Shown: positions 23,266 through 35,350 of the stretch, one piece after another
Numbering within the stretch: position 1 is the stretch's first letter
Layout of the letters: each line of letters starts with the position of its first letter
Assembly (NCBI RefSeq): GCF_902167145.1
Contig: NC_050104.1
Coordinates: 112,045,849-112,109,848, forward strand
Length of the DNA stretch: 64,000 bases
Origin: Zea mays
Lineage: Eukaryota > Streptophyta > Magnoliopsida > Poales > Poaceae
Direction of reading: 5' to 3'
Position numbers and translations under genes: made by a program
Notes under the pieces: generated by a model
Seen by the model: the letters and a program-made list of their open reading frames with translations, nothing else
The model's database searches: none
Told to the model about the DNA's origin: nothing

Positions 23266-26200
23266 CTACTCATCGTCAACAGGATCCCGCTGGAAGCGCC
23301 CAACCACCACGTCCACAGCATCCTGTACGCCCTCTCGGGCAGCATCTTCAGTGTCGGCCACCGGACCCACAATAACCGGCCCCAAGGAAATGGTCGGATC
23401 ATGGCTCCGGAAGCACGTTAAGACGTACTCGATAGCCGACCGGCAGAGTCTGCCGCCCTCGGCCTCCAAGCGGGTGCCAAGAACCTGATCCAGACGTCGG
23501 AGGCGGTCAGCAGTGGAATCCAGTATTAGGAGCGCGTTGGAGACGGTCGCTGGCCGCACCAATGCCGGGATAGGACTCATCCCTAAAGGTACTAGCGTTG
23601 TGCTCGCCTCGCCAGCCCAAGTAGTGATGCATTGAGCTCCGGCGCGTTGCTCTACCTGGAGGTCGTCAAGTGTCTTCCTCAACACCTCCACAGCCTAGGG
23701 GCCCGGGGCCGACTGCGTCGCCTGTGCCACCTTGAATTGGCGGACCTGCCCCTCCAGCGCCCGCACCTTCCCTTCCAGACGCTTCACTTTCTCCTTGGCC
23801 TCGAGCTCAGGCTCATCCAGCAACTTGTTCCGCCTTGCCCACATCTCCTCCCTGAAGGCAAGGTCCTCCTCCTGCCAAGCGAGGTCGGTTGTTTGTTTCG
23901 CCAGGGAGGCTTCCCTCGCCTTGAGGTTTCCCTCAACATGAGCAATGTCGCTGGCCTTGTCGGAGAGCTCCTGCTGCAGCTTCTTCAGCTTCACCTCAGC
24001 CGCAGCTTGCTTGACCCGTTGTTTCTCCAGCACTGCATTATAAGCTTTCAGCCTATCATGGAGTGCTATGACGGCCTCCTCTTTTTGGTCTAGGTGTTTT
24101 TTATTCCTGGCCAAACTTCTTTCCTTTCGGGTCACCTCCTCCTCTTGGTCAGACACCTTCCAGATGTCCTCCTTGAAATCCTCATGCTCCTGCTCAAGCT
24201 CGGCTCGCTCCGAGGCGAATTGGCAGGATGCCGCCTTAGTGCGCCTCTCTAGTTGGGAGCACCAGTCGCCAAGGCGCTGGCACTCGGTCTCGAGCGCCTT
24301 CCACTCTTGTTGGATAGCCGCCTCGGTTTCCTGGAGGGCCTGGTGAGCGCGAATCAGCACCTGAGGGAGAGGAGTCAGCGTCGCTCCAGGCTCGGCACCA
24401 GACCGGAGTGGATGCCCATGAATAACCTCTGGACCCTCCAAAGTTGGCTGGGGGACAGAGCTAGACGCGCCCCCACGCCTACCTCCGGTGGTGCACCCGG
24501 CGGTATCGCCGTTGGAAGGTCTGCAACAGCTGCTGGCGGCACCGCCGCTTCCGGACCCCCGGCTGAAATTTGGGAACTCGGGAGTGTTGCCTCGACGGTG
24601 ACAGGTGAATCCTGGGGGCCCGATGATGCCACCTCGGCACCAGCGTCATCCTGCGCGATGGGGGCAGATGCAGCTGGACCCCCCCGGCCGCCGCCGATGA
24701 TGGGCTTGGCGCTGACACTGATGGGGCCGCAGTAGCCGTTGGCAGATCGTCGGTAGTACTTCCAGCTGATGTATGCTGATGGGGACCAGACCCGCCGGCG
24801 GGCATGGCGGCCAACGAAGAAGGAGCGTCCATGGTAGCTGCTGATGGATCGCCGGCGACGTTCCCGGCAGGCGTATGCCGGTGGGAACTAGACCCCCCCG
24901 GCAGGCATGGCGGCCGGAGGGGAGGGAACGTCTACGGACACCGAGGAAGAGGAGGCCCTGGCAGACAAAGATCAGATCAAGACCTGTCGACATAAAGGCT
25001 ACGATCGAACGAACATCAGGAGGGCCTAAGCTTACTTGGGACCGTGAACCTTCTAGTGGCCTTGGAAGCGGGGCACATGTTGCTGTTGCTGCTGCTGCTG
25101 CCGCCCTTGCTACTGTTGCTGTCGCTGCCCCTACGGCGATGGCGGTCGGCCTGACACAGGCGGCGAGGTGGTATCTGATCTGAAGATGGTAGCGGTGGAG
25201 GGCTCGCGCCCCTCTGCCCGTCCTGGACTCGAGGTTCGGACTCCTTAGCCCTACCAGCTATTTTCTGACGCTTCTGGGGAGAACCCGAATCTCGAGGAAG
25301 ATCCCCAACAAAGGATCCATCGGCGCGGCGCAGTCGGTGCCGCCTTGCTTCCTCTGACCTCTCGGCGATGTCCGGAGCGGAGGAGCTGCTTGCGGGCCCC
25401 TTGCCCTTGTCCGAGGGGCTGGGGACTACAGAGGGAACTCTGGGGGCCACATTAGCTGGTTGGGAGCCACGGCCTGGCACACCGGGAATATGGATCCCCC
25501 GGTGGGGATCCCAACCACCGGTTTGGCGGACCGCCACACCACTCTCATTGAGGGTCGGCAGGCGGGCTAGGACCGCTGACTGCAACCCAGGATTGTCGCA
25601 GAGCGGTGAAATCCCCTGGGGGAGCATCAAGGATTCAGGGATAAAAGCCTCGTCGGTGACCCCCTCACCGAAAGTTCCAACTCCTCCCAAGTCAGATCGG
25701 TCCCAGGCCCGCGGTGGATCCTACCAATGTTGCTGGGACCGGTGAACTAGCAACTCAGACGCGGCCTCCCCTGTAGCGGCATGACTCGGCGCTTCAAGAA
25801 ATCCTCGAGTACGTGCATCAAGGTCAAGCCTCCAACCACCAGTTCCCTAATCCTGTCCAAGATGGGCCCAAACTCCAGCGCGAGGCATGGTTTCACCCTC
25901 CATTGTTTCCGCTCGAGGTTGGGCCCGTCACTTGGAAGAGCAAGGCAGTCGCTGGCCTCAGCGCTGGCGATCACCCAGTCGCTTCGCCAGTTTTCCCACC
26001 TCGCACCGCCAAGGGAGGCAATATAGGTCACTATCGGGTCTGGCCTTGACTGGAAGTAGTAGGTCCCGAGGTGATCCTTGCCCTTCCCATATCTCACCAG
26101 CACGAAAAACTGGCGGAAAAGGGAGGTGCAAGCCGCCACTCCCACAAACATCTCACAAAAGTGGACAAAGATGGCCACCTGGAGAATGGAGTGGGGTGTG

Positions 26201-26541
26201 AGGTGCTGGAGTTGAAGCCCGAACTCCTCCAGCAACAGCAGGAAGAACGGTGAAATCGGCAGCGCCAACCCGCAGGAGAGATAGGAAACGAAGAGCACAA
26301 ACTCTCCAGCGGCGAGATCGCCGAGGGGAGTGGTGCCGGCCCGGATCCTCCCGACAAACGCAGGCGTGATCCATCCAAGCAAGCAGCGCACTATGTCGAG
26401 CGCCGCCTCGGTCTGGTAGCGATCGGGACGAACCAGCGTGGCCATGGCAATCGCGGTGGCGAAAAGCTGAGGAGCACGAGCGCGGAAGGCTTGGAGGCGA
26501 AAGGGCAGGGCAGTTGGAGGAAAATGTGAAAGCAAAACCAC
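23266..26541 (-). pseudogene. Antisense ORF between pol and the 3' LTR
   Basis: Minus-strand open frames fill this region. The first (26541-25747, 264 aa) looks like the plant 'putative gypsy-type transposon' N-terminal domain, with PFFLLLLEEFGLQLQHLTP and VHFCEMFVGV. The middle (25690-24500) is Ser/Pro/Gly-rich low complexity. The third (24441-23695, 248 aa) is a strong Glu/Lys/Gln coiled coil, and after one in-frame TAG it continues in the same frame to 23266. Antisense ORFs are documented in Tat retrotransposons; their function is unknown. The 264-aa and 248-aa parts stayed open while pol decayed. Confidence 0.75.
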
Positions 26542-26947
26542 TGCGTACGGGAGACCTCCCCGTTTTTTAAGGAAGGGCCCCCGCTCGCCCTAGGGAAATC
26601 CCCCTGGCGCACGCCTAGCGCCCGGACCGCCCAGTCGCTGACAAAGGGACTCGGGCCCATGAGTCATGCGATTGGGGCGTCGGCCCCCATGCGCAGGAAA
26701 GGCGAACCGCCGCACCCACTCCCACGACGCCTCGGGGCCACCACCGGGGGACATGACTGAACCGCCATACGTGGGGGCCACGCACCAGTTGACTGCGGAA
26801 ACCGACATAGCGGTTGGTATGGCCAGTGGCGGACTGACAGCATGCGCGCGCTGAGATAGTACGGCGCGCGCTAAGGAGATGCCCTAGTCGCGCTATGGCT
26901 ACGCAAGATACAGATTTTGGCCCTACCTACAAGCTCGCTCCCTCCCC

Positions 26948-26968
26948 TGAGGTAGGCCTGGGGGCCAC
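26948..26968 (+). other. Polypurine tract of the Tat element
   Basis: TGAGGTAGGCCTGGGGGCCA precedes the 3' LTR. The related element at 61947 has the same type of tract on the minus strand. Confidence 0.65.
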
Positions 26969-28031
26969 TGTCGGTACCGACAGTTAGGGGTATCCCCTTC
27001 CTACGGTATAAAGGCGCTGTTGCTATGCAACAGTGCCCCCGGATCGCACGAGAAGCAGCACTCGACCCCACCACAAGGGCGGGGTTAGGAGCATCGCGTG
27101 GCAAGAGGAGACAAAACTCCCCAAGAGGCATCGGTAGGACCTGACCTCCGCAGAGGAGCGCCGGACCTCTGTGCTATCGGGACCAGGGCTCGCTAAAGAG
27201 CATACCGGATCCCTCGGGTAGGTCCCAGGTCCCTCAGGGTAGGTACCGGGCCCTGGCAGAGCTCCGAGATCTGGGAGACCTCGGCGTGAATGGGGGTCCG
27301 GTGCCGGCACGTGTCCACCTCTCGAGGGGGACTTTCTGCTCAGACGGAGCTCCTTGGCCTGAGGCCCGTGACGTGAGCTAATGGGTCGTGCCTGACGTAA
27401 GGCCCGCGCAGCCGCTCGACCTCAGCATTTATTGCGGAGGGGACGCGCCGCCTGCCACTACAATGACAGGCGACAAGCCCCCTCGGCATTAAATGCGCCT
27501 TGTCCAATCCGTTGGCAGGCGGCGTCAGGGTCGTTTGGTAGGCGACACGCCTGACCAGTCTGCTAGCGGATTGCGAGCCGGTTCGGAGCAAAGCACTGCA
27601 CCCATCTTCTCTTCCGCCGGAAGCTTCCCCTGTACACCAAGGATACACAGATCTTGGGCGTCAGGGCGCAAGAGGATTGTCTCGACAATAGATATTAGAG
27701 GATCCAAGCACTATATTTTTTATGTCCCTGGGCCCACATGTCGGGGCCCAGTCCCTTTGTGCATGCTCCCTTTCAGCTATAAAAGGGGAGGCATGCGACG
27801 TTACACACACACGCAATCAAAGACTCACTAGCTCATACAAGCCCTCAAGCAATACATCTCACAGTGGAGTAGCGTATTACGCTCTGGCGGCCCGAACCAC
27901 TCTAAATCCCCGTGTGTTCTTGTCCACTGCTCCTTCTCTCCACCGATCAAGCGAAATGCCTAAGCCCCTCCTCATCTCAGGACTTAGGGCGGGTGCACTC
28001 CGCCACCCGACCGGAGATCTACTCTCCGACA
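26969..28031 (+). repeat. 3' LTR of the Tat element
   Basis: It is the same length as the 5' LTR apart from compensating small indels, and is followed by the GTTAC duplication at 28032-28036. Confidence 0.95.
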
Positions 28032-28036
28032 GTTAC

Positions 28037-28240
28037 CATATTCGATATCAGTTTTTCAGGATGCCTTTCCGGAGGTTCTGTAAAATTGGGCAATCAAAAT
28101 CAATATTTTCATTCAAAGTAGAAAGTGAACTAAGTCCCACAGATTCATTCATAGTAGTTAATTAAAACTCAATATTTTAGTGATTCGTCATATAACTCAT
28201 CCTCTAATGTATACTTGTTCTTAGCTGCTATCACAAATGG
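28037..28240. repeat. Tandem duplication, copy 1 (right part)
   Basis: CATATTCGATATCAG and following sequence match copy 2 from about 30666. It ends at the duplication junction, where AAATGG runs straight into CATAGACCG. Confidence 0.9.
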
Positions 28241-28935
28241 CATAGACCGACGAGCACTGGTCCAACTTTGGTAGAGAGGAGAGGTTGTACCACGAGCTGA
28301 GCCAACTCCAACACGATTTTGTGAATATGCAATCTTTTGCTAGATGGCCCACCATCTCCGGTTCACGCTTACAAAGCTTGCAGCTAGGATCATTATTCCA
28401 ACCTCGCTTCTGAAGATTATTGGTCGTTAGAATTTTTTATGGAGGAGGGTCCATGCAAAGAACCGACATTTAGGCTCCGTCTTCGCCTTCCAAACTGGAG
28501 AAAGTTTGAGTTTGGCAAAACTCCCGTGGAACTGAGCCAGGTAAGCACTCTTGGTAGAGTATTCGCCATCTGATTTTGTCTACTTCCTCAATATTTATAT
28601 GGACTTCATGGATGGCTTCCCAAAGTCTCACAAATTCAATTATTTCAGTTTCCCCAGAAACCGAAGAAATAAGAGAAATCCATGTATTGTCGAGCAGGGC
28701 CTTTTGTACCTTAATGTTTTTGCGCTTTGCCTTAATGAAGAGATTGGGGGCAATGAGACGCGTCGCCGTGCCATTAATCCAATTGGAGAACCAGAAAGAA
28801 GCAAGGGTCCCATTGCCAACTGTTACCGAAGTTGAAGCATGAAAAAAGTCTCTATCTTCTTTGGTACATGGGGTGTCAAGCCCCGTCCAGGCCCTGTCCC
28901 GGTCTTTCCATTGGAACCAGATATTTAAATGGCAG
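28241..28935 (-). pseudogene. LINE ORF2 fragment, duplicated copy
   Basis: This is the copy of the 13042-13735 LINE segment. Its A run in the zf-RVT region is one base shorter than in the first copy (six T instead of seven on the plus strand near 28434), a frameshift specific to this copy. The duplication breakpoint removed the LINE tail. Confidence 0.8.
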
Positions 28936-29840
28936 AAATAGCCAAAAAAAACGAGGACAAGCAGGATTCAAACCATAGTTTGAAACAGGTGACTAGCTAC
29001 ACTCTTCTAATATAAGAAACCATAGTCTAATCAATGTAACTCAGATTCATTTGTGTTATAGAGAAACTAAAAACAGTGGTAAAAATGATGAGTTGATGAC
29101 TCTCTGCTGCGAGCCCACCTGATCGAGATGCCCTGTAATTTTATCATGTAGTCAGTAATTCCGTAGTTATATAAGCCGTAGGAGATCAAAGCTATTGACA
29201 TGTAGGGGGAAGATCAGTGTGTCCATTATTCTTGACATGATGCATGAAATTTCTGTCCTTTCCAATGGTTTAATTACATGCAATAACTTATGTAGTCTTG
29301 TTTTTTGTACCTGATTAACTGAAGTTATGATGTAAATTAAGCAGTAAAACATGTCATAATTCACCCGAGGTAGCTAACAAAACTGCTACTGGTAGCCCTT
29401 TAATTTGTCGAATAGTGGTTTCACATGAAGTGTTGTCACTTGTTTGTTGTTTCATCTGCCATTTCTTTCTTTCTTTCTTTCTTTCTTTTTTTTTGTTCGA
29501 ATCTTGGTGAGTGGTTACAGTTAGTTTAGTTGAGGGCTCTTGCTGCATGCTCAAATGTGCAGGTAGCAAGTGCATTTCACTTGAACCCTGTAGTAATTGC
29601 TAAATTCTCTGTTGATCTATGTAACTTTTCTTAGGCGAACATTTCTAGTATCCACTTTTATTTCAGATGCATATCATTTCCACCTAGTGCAGTTTGTGTT
29701 TTATGCTTAACCACATTGGCTGCAGAGCATCCAAAAATACACGAAAGTTTACCAAATTATAATGTTGTAAGTTCTTTTCCGATAATTTAAATTACCTTTC
29801 TTACTTTCTAATGTTATGATTAATATTTACATTGTTTTAA

Positions 29841-29970
29841 AGGCATCGCCTAGGCGACGCCTAAGTGTCCAGACGGTGGTCCAACACGTAGGCGCCTTGC
29901 TCGCTTACCTCGCCTAGGCATCTAGGCGCTAGTCCAACTTCTTATCTCGCCACACCGCTTTAAAAATCAT
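29841..29970. mobile_element. GCCTAGGCG-rich palindromic insert, copy 2
   Basis: This is the counterpart of 14641-14775, with the same flanks (GTTTTAA on the left, CTTTAAAAAT on the right). It has lost part of the right half. Confidence 0.5.
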
Positions 29971-30867
29971 GAATATTTACATCACTTGATAACTATACTT
30001 CTTAATTTGGCACATTACGATGTTGGTACGATTAACTAAGGCACTATTTACATTTCATAAACCAATCACTCTCATAAATCTAGAATTTAGGTGAGAGATG
30101 TTGTTCTAGGTGAAACTACGAATCGATATCTTTTTTGAATACTTCAACTGATAATATGCTATCTGAATCAACTAAAGTCATTACCTTCAAACTTATCTAT
30201 ATATCTTTTCTTCAAAAGAAACTAAAAATGTCTCTCAGTATGCTGCTTTGTTTTTCATTGGATCATCACTATCTTTCTTATAGTTCCTTGTCTGCTGAGG
30301 AAGATAAGGATCTATGGGAGATGGCAGGGGCCAAGAGTCTCTCCCTCCTAATGGCTCCTATTCTTGGATTATAGCCTTAGGTGGTTGATTTAATAGTTTG
30401 TTTTCTTATCTTTTTGTATTTTCTTTTCTGGCCACGTACTTGGCTGCTAACTAGTTTGTTGTTACATAAAAAGTATCAACTAATGTTCATCATCAAACAT
30501 ATGCCCTAAAGAACATTTCACCCTATGTGACCAAATCACTGATGCATGCCTGATGTCAACCAATGTGCACATACTCAGACTTCAATATTCACATATCACG
30601 AGCTCATGCCTTCCTCAACTGTTCACCTTTTACTTGCCCTAAAAAAAACTGTTAAGTCTGTTACCGTATTCGATATCAGTTTTTCAGGATGTGTTTCTGG
30701 AGGTTCTGTAAAATTTGGCAATCAAAATCAATATTTTCATTCGAAGTAGAAAGTGAACTAAATCCCACAGATTCATTCATAGTAGTTAATTAAAACTCAA
30801 GATTTTAGTGATTCGTCATATAACTCATCCTCTAATGTATATTTCTTCTGCTATCATAAATGGCATA

Positions 30868-31112
30868 AGTTACTTTAGCAAATACTCCGTAGTAAAGACG
30901 GCATTATGCAAGAATGGGTCAGCTTACCATGGCATTTGGTGTGGATAAGTTTATTTTCGCAAAAGTAAAGGATGACCTACAATTTTCTTCTATTGGAGCC
31001 ATTCAACAATATCATCAGTATTGTTTTTAACATTCACTAAGCAACCTGTCATGCATCTAGTTTCTCTCAAGGAACTGGTGCATGGAGCTTAAACAGTATA
31101 TCTTTGATTCTA
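30868..31112. other. Intergenic stretch, nothing recognised
   Basis: AT-rich single-copy sequence between the duplication and a MITE. No coding frame is supported. Confidence 0.5.
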
Positions 31113-31246
31113 CTCCCCCGTTCCAAATTATAAGATATTTTTAGCTTTTATAGATACATTACTTTCGCTATGCACTTAAACAGATACGTAATAAAATGAA
31201 CGTATCTAGAAATGTTAAAACGTCTTTTAATTTGGAATAGAGGGAG
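31113..31246. mobile_element. Stowaway MITE (134 bp)
   Basis: CTCCCCCGTTCCAAATTA at the left pairs with TAATTTGGAATAGAGGGAG at the right, and TA flanks both ends (31111-31112, 31247-31248). Confidence 0.88.
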
Positions 31247-31248
31247 TA

Positions 31249-32684
31249 CTAATTTTTAGGTTGTGTAATGACCATTTTCTCTGCTAAGATGTTAGATGTG
31301 TACCGTGTACGGCATGCTGCATCTTAATATGAAATCAAGCAGCATTAATATTTGTCTGAGATTCTTCCAATGAGCCCAATTTTATAATTTATTAGGCGCT
31401 TAACCTTAACCAACTATAATATATTTTTTTTATCCGGCGTGCCGTGGTCCATGATTATGGAATGTGTATCTTTCGCTCACTTTGTGGTCCCAGATTGGAA
31501 TGGAAAGGTAACGCCAGCATACCAATGGGCCTCGATATATAAGTTGTCAGATGGTTTGAAAGTGCATTTTGTTCGGATTCGTTTGTGCACACTGAGAAGT
31601 TTTTGCTGTTTTTACTTCTGCAGAACGTGGGTTTTCTCCTGGTTATATTGATATGCAATCTGCTATAATTGATAAACAATTTCCCTTTTCCTCCATTCTA
31701 AGTACACAATGCATCCATATACAAACAAACAAATAGGTTTCCATCATTCAAACTTGCATCGTTTGTTTGTTTGTTGTGAACTACAGAATACCATCGGAGC
31801 TATTAGATGAAAGATGAATCAACAACAGACGCTGAGCGTACTACTGACACAGCAGTTCAGCTTTTTTCAGTCTCCTACTAGATGAGGCCTTTTGGTACAC
31901 AGCCTCTGTATGATGGTTGGATAGCAACTCAAAGTCTCAGATGAAATGCTGGCCCGACATAACTTCCAAATCTGAAAGATGACAAAAAGAGGTAACGAAA
32001 CTACTATGTCTAAAACCAAGCTAAGGGAAAAAAAAAGGCTCTCATATACTACCAAAGGAAACACCTTTTACTGCAATGCCGTATTTGACTAAGCGCCACA
32101 CACGTTAGCAATCATCTTTTTTCCTTAGCTAAAAGGATCCATCTGCCTTAATTTATGGAGTGTGCATGGAACACAAAAGCTTTTGCCCTCATGGGAGAAT
32201 CTTCAGGGTGTGAATCTGTTATGTTGAAAAAGACAACATAAAGTATATTTTATCGATAGCCATAGTTTTTTGTCTTGTTTGCTTGTTGCCACTTGGTCAA
32301 ACTTAGCTTTCCATAAACAACGCAAGGTCTTGTTTCCATATTTTTGTCGGAGAAAAGGCTGAATTGCATGTGAAAAGTGAAATAAATATATAATAATACC
32401 TTTTGATGAGTTTCGCTGTTTCATGCTCTATGGACCAACGTCTGTTGACTGCTGGTAGCTAGCTACCTAGGACTAACAATATCGACAAACACAAGCGATC
32501 GATTTGAATCTACAATAGCTCTAATTTTCTTTATTTAGCTACCCTATAAAACACTTTGGTACAACTATATCACATTCCATCAGCTCATCGTTGATATAAC
32601 TTTCCAAGACTCCTTGTAACGGGTGCCTAGGTGTGGTTGTTGCAAACTAGAGATTTAGCCCTTTAGATTTACGCCAGCACTCTT
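31249..32684. other. Intergenic stretch, no gene supported
   Basis: AT-rich sequence. Short frames such as 31439-31651 lack splice or composition support. No terminal repeats were seen. Confidence 0.45.
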
Positions 32685-32810
32685 GGCCTTGTTCGTTTGT
32701 GTCGGATTGCACCCGAAATCGTTCCAGTTAATCAAAGTTTATATAAATTAGAGAAGTAATCCGGTTAGGAATCGTTACAACCCATCAATCCGTAACAACC
32801 GAACGGCGCC
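32685..32810. mobile_element. Small MITE with GGCCTTGTTCG/CGAACGGCGCC ends
   Basis: The left end GGCCTTGTTCGTTTG and right end CAACCGAACGGCGCC are imperfect inverted repeats, and inner parts such as CGAAATCGTTCC and GGAATCGTTAC also pair. Flanks CTT and TTA could be a degraded 3-bp duplication of the Tourist/Harbinger type. Confidence 0.6.
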
Positions 32811-33786
32811 TTAACTAATTAATTCTTTGCAGCATTGCAAGTTGTAGCGCACATTGGTATTGGGCGGTGGAGAATTACTAGTATAATCTGATTCACTTCT
32901 TACACTTGCCAGTAAATTTCCTTTTCTTCAGCTCTCCGTACTTTACCTCTGGAAACAACTGTTCGAAGAATGCAATGTAGCTAGTCAATGGGTTGTCCTG
33001 CTCGTCTCTGTGTCCATGGAAAGAGCTGTTGTGTCTAGTTAACTAAGAGAGAGATATGCTAGGATCTGTGTGTGAGACAGTGAGAGGGGAAGGGGACGAC
33101 AGGCACAGAAAGGAAAAAACGGCAGCCATGCGTGAAGCAGCTGGCGTGGTTTCCAGTTCATCGATAGTTGTGTGAGCAAGATGGTTTGGTCCAATGCGGG
33201 GCAAAGGTGAAACAAGGACCAACTGTCCGTACGTGTAGTTTGATGCACACACTGCCTCATTTTTTGACTGGTCAACTGCTTAGAGAGGTAATAATCTGGA
33301 CTGGACCCTGTGTGTTGCGTCTTCATGCAACAGACACCCTCCAGCAATCTTATCAAAAGGAGCGAATTAAGTAGTAGTTTTTAGGCCCCTCGCAGACTAG
33401 TTAATTAGTCTACAAATGTGTGCAATCCCAGTGAGAATCTTGAAGGCTAGCTAGAGTTGGCTGCTTAGGTTTTGGAGTGTGCTTGTCCTTCATCCCATGT
33501 GGAGCTCATCTCACTTTATTCTCCATGTTCTGATTGCTGTAAAAAAAATTTACACTGGGACACTAACGAGATGACCGGCCTTAATCTCCTGACGCCTGCA
33601 ACTTCGATTTAGTTTTGTTGTCCTTTTAAGCATTTTGGTCAAAAGGGTTAAGGAATAGTAGTATAACACACAGGAAATTTGTGGCTTCGTCCTTACATTT
33701 TGGTATGAAACTCTGAAAGCTCTGTTCTGCTATCATATATATTGTAAGTCATGAACCGTGATATTGTGCTTAAATCTTACCAACTG

Positions 33787-33998
33787 CTCCCTCGGTCTGA
33801 GATATTTTATCCTTTGACTAATTATTTCTTTATTAATACATGACTTTTTTTGCACCAAATTGTTGTTATTCCATTCGTATCGGGGGAAAAACATATGACT
33901 ATGCTGTTGTATACATAAATATCATATTACTACAATAATTATTCAAAAATCTTGTCCTAATGAAGAGAAACGTGCCTTGTACTTTCGAACGGAAGGAG
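33787..33998. mobile_element. Possible degraded Stowaway-like MITE
   Basis: CTCCCTCGGTCTGAG at the left and TTTCGAACGGAAGGAG at the right are only partly complementary, and no TA duplication is seen. Weak call. Confidence 0.3.
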
Positions 33999-34059
33999 TG
34001 CTGCTTACTATTTTCGTAAGTTCTGAACATTTTACGGTTGACTTGGATGTTGTTTTATA

Positions 34060-34268
34060 CTTCGTCCGTTCTAATTTCTAATTTATGATTCGTTTTTTTA
34101 CATCAAGTTTGATCCGCTCGTCTTATTCATTTTTTCCAAAAAAATAAATAATTTAAAATCATACTTCAAATATATTATATGCTAAACAATATCACGGTAA
34201 AAACAAACAATAACTATACACTTTTTAGTGTAAAAAGTTAAACAAATTATAAATTGGAATGAATGAAG
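34060..34268. mobile_element. Stowaway-like MITE (209 bp)
   Basis: CTTCGTCCGTTCTAATTTCT and the complementary AATTGGAATGAATGAAG are the ends, with TA on both sides (34058-34059, 34269-34270). Confidence 0.75.
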
Positions 34269-34369
34269 TATTATATATATACAATAGTTTGCCATACTTC
34301 TGTAGATTTATCTGTTGTGACCCACAAGCATCTAGGAATATATTTTCGCAAATGTATGTGATATGTTCA

Positions 34370-34660
34370 AGCATGTCCTTCATTAAGATGACAGGAGAGC
34401 ATAGTTACAAGCTTGTCTGATCTGGAGCTCAGAGTGGCGCAAGAGGAGGCAAGAATGAGCTGCAGAAGGGGCAGACCAAGACCTGCTTTTTCTTACACAC
34501 GATTTACATTGGGACATATCAGTTTGCTTCGTTGAATACAACCTGAACGTACTAGCTCGTGTAGTACAATGCAACATATGCATGGCATTACCAGCTGGTT
34601 CAACTACCCATGAACGTGAATATTCAACGAAGCAAACTAGTCGAGAATAGATTAGGACAT
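34370..34660. other. Foldback region with perfect 18-bp inverted repeat
   Basis: AGTTTGCTTCGTTGAATA at 34521-34538 is exactly complementary to 34621-34638, with 82 bases between. An outer AGCATGTCC (about 34372) pairs with GGACATGC near 34653. It could be a hairpin precursor or an old foldback transposon. Confidence 0.5.
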
Positions 34661-35350
34661 GCACGTGAATTTTTACTACCCATGAACATTTTATACGTCA
34701 GAATTGGATAAGGATGAGTCTGAGGCATGTCCTTTTGATGCTTCAACTGTTTGTTACCATATCTATCAGATAAGAGCAGATGTCATTGACAACCTAGAAG
34801 AATATAGTTATCCTGACTCTATGGCATTTTTTTTTTTTTGCTTAATTCTGATTATGTAGCGCATTCTCTGCAAAACCTCTTGCTATTGCTGCGTGGGGGA
34901 AAAATCCTCACCATTGAACCCCCTCTCATTTCTGTGTAGTTACATAACATGAACTGATGCAATATTTTAAACCTGAACGCACTCATTCAGTTGTGCCCAA
35001 GTATGCTTACTGTTATTCAGCCGGCAAATTGCAAATGCTTTTCATTCATGAATGCTGATACGATAATTCTGGAGTGCACACACTGTTTTTTTTACCAAAA
35101 TACAGCTTGAAACGAGCTTGATAATTAGAATTTAGAAATGCTGATGGTACACCAGCCCTCTGCGGCTCTGCCACAGTAAGTCAGCAAGTGTCGTGAATAG
35201 CAAGCAGAAGGACGCACACGCACCCCCATCCATACATGGGGCATGCATGGTATATGTAGCAGCCAAAATTGTGATCAGTTCCATGTCAGTCCTAGCTTCT
35301 TCCTAGGCCTACCACCTGATTTCAGCTAGCTAGCTTGTCAGCGCATGCAC
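34661..35350. other. 3' flank of the AP2 gene, nothing further recognised
   Basis: AT-rich sequence with a T run near 34830. The last part should contain the AP2 gene's 3' untranslated region, but no confident poly(A) signal can be chosen. Confidence 0.45.

Larger units (their letters stand above)
16079..28031 (+). mobile_element. Full-length Tat-lineage Ty3 retrotransposon, decayed
   Basis: The 12-kb element is bounded by two 1063-bp LTRs (TGTCGG...CCGACA) and a 5-bp GTTAC duplication (16074-16078, 28032-28036). Order: 5' LTR, primer site, gag, protease, RT, RNase H, archaeal-type RNase H, integrase, then a 4-kb region with an antisense ORF, polypurine tract, 3' LTR. The second RNase H and the antisense ORF place it in the Tat group. 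Gag and pol carry several in-frame stops and frameshifts. By my hand count the LTRs differ at about 56 sites (5.3%), mostly transitions. Confidence 0.95.
28241..30867. repeat. Tandem duplication, copy 2 with both empty sites
   Basis: It repeats 13042-16078 plus 28037-28240 without the two LTR-element insertions. At 30660-30670 GTTAC is present once, the empty target of the Tat element; near 30205 the ATATC target of the solo LTR is also single. Copy 2 lacks about 100 bases found in copy 1 near 15745-15860 and has about 45 extra bases near 30110-30155. Divergence over the LINE part is low, a few percent by eye. Confidence 0.92.
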
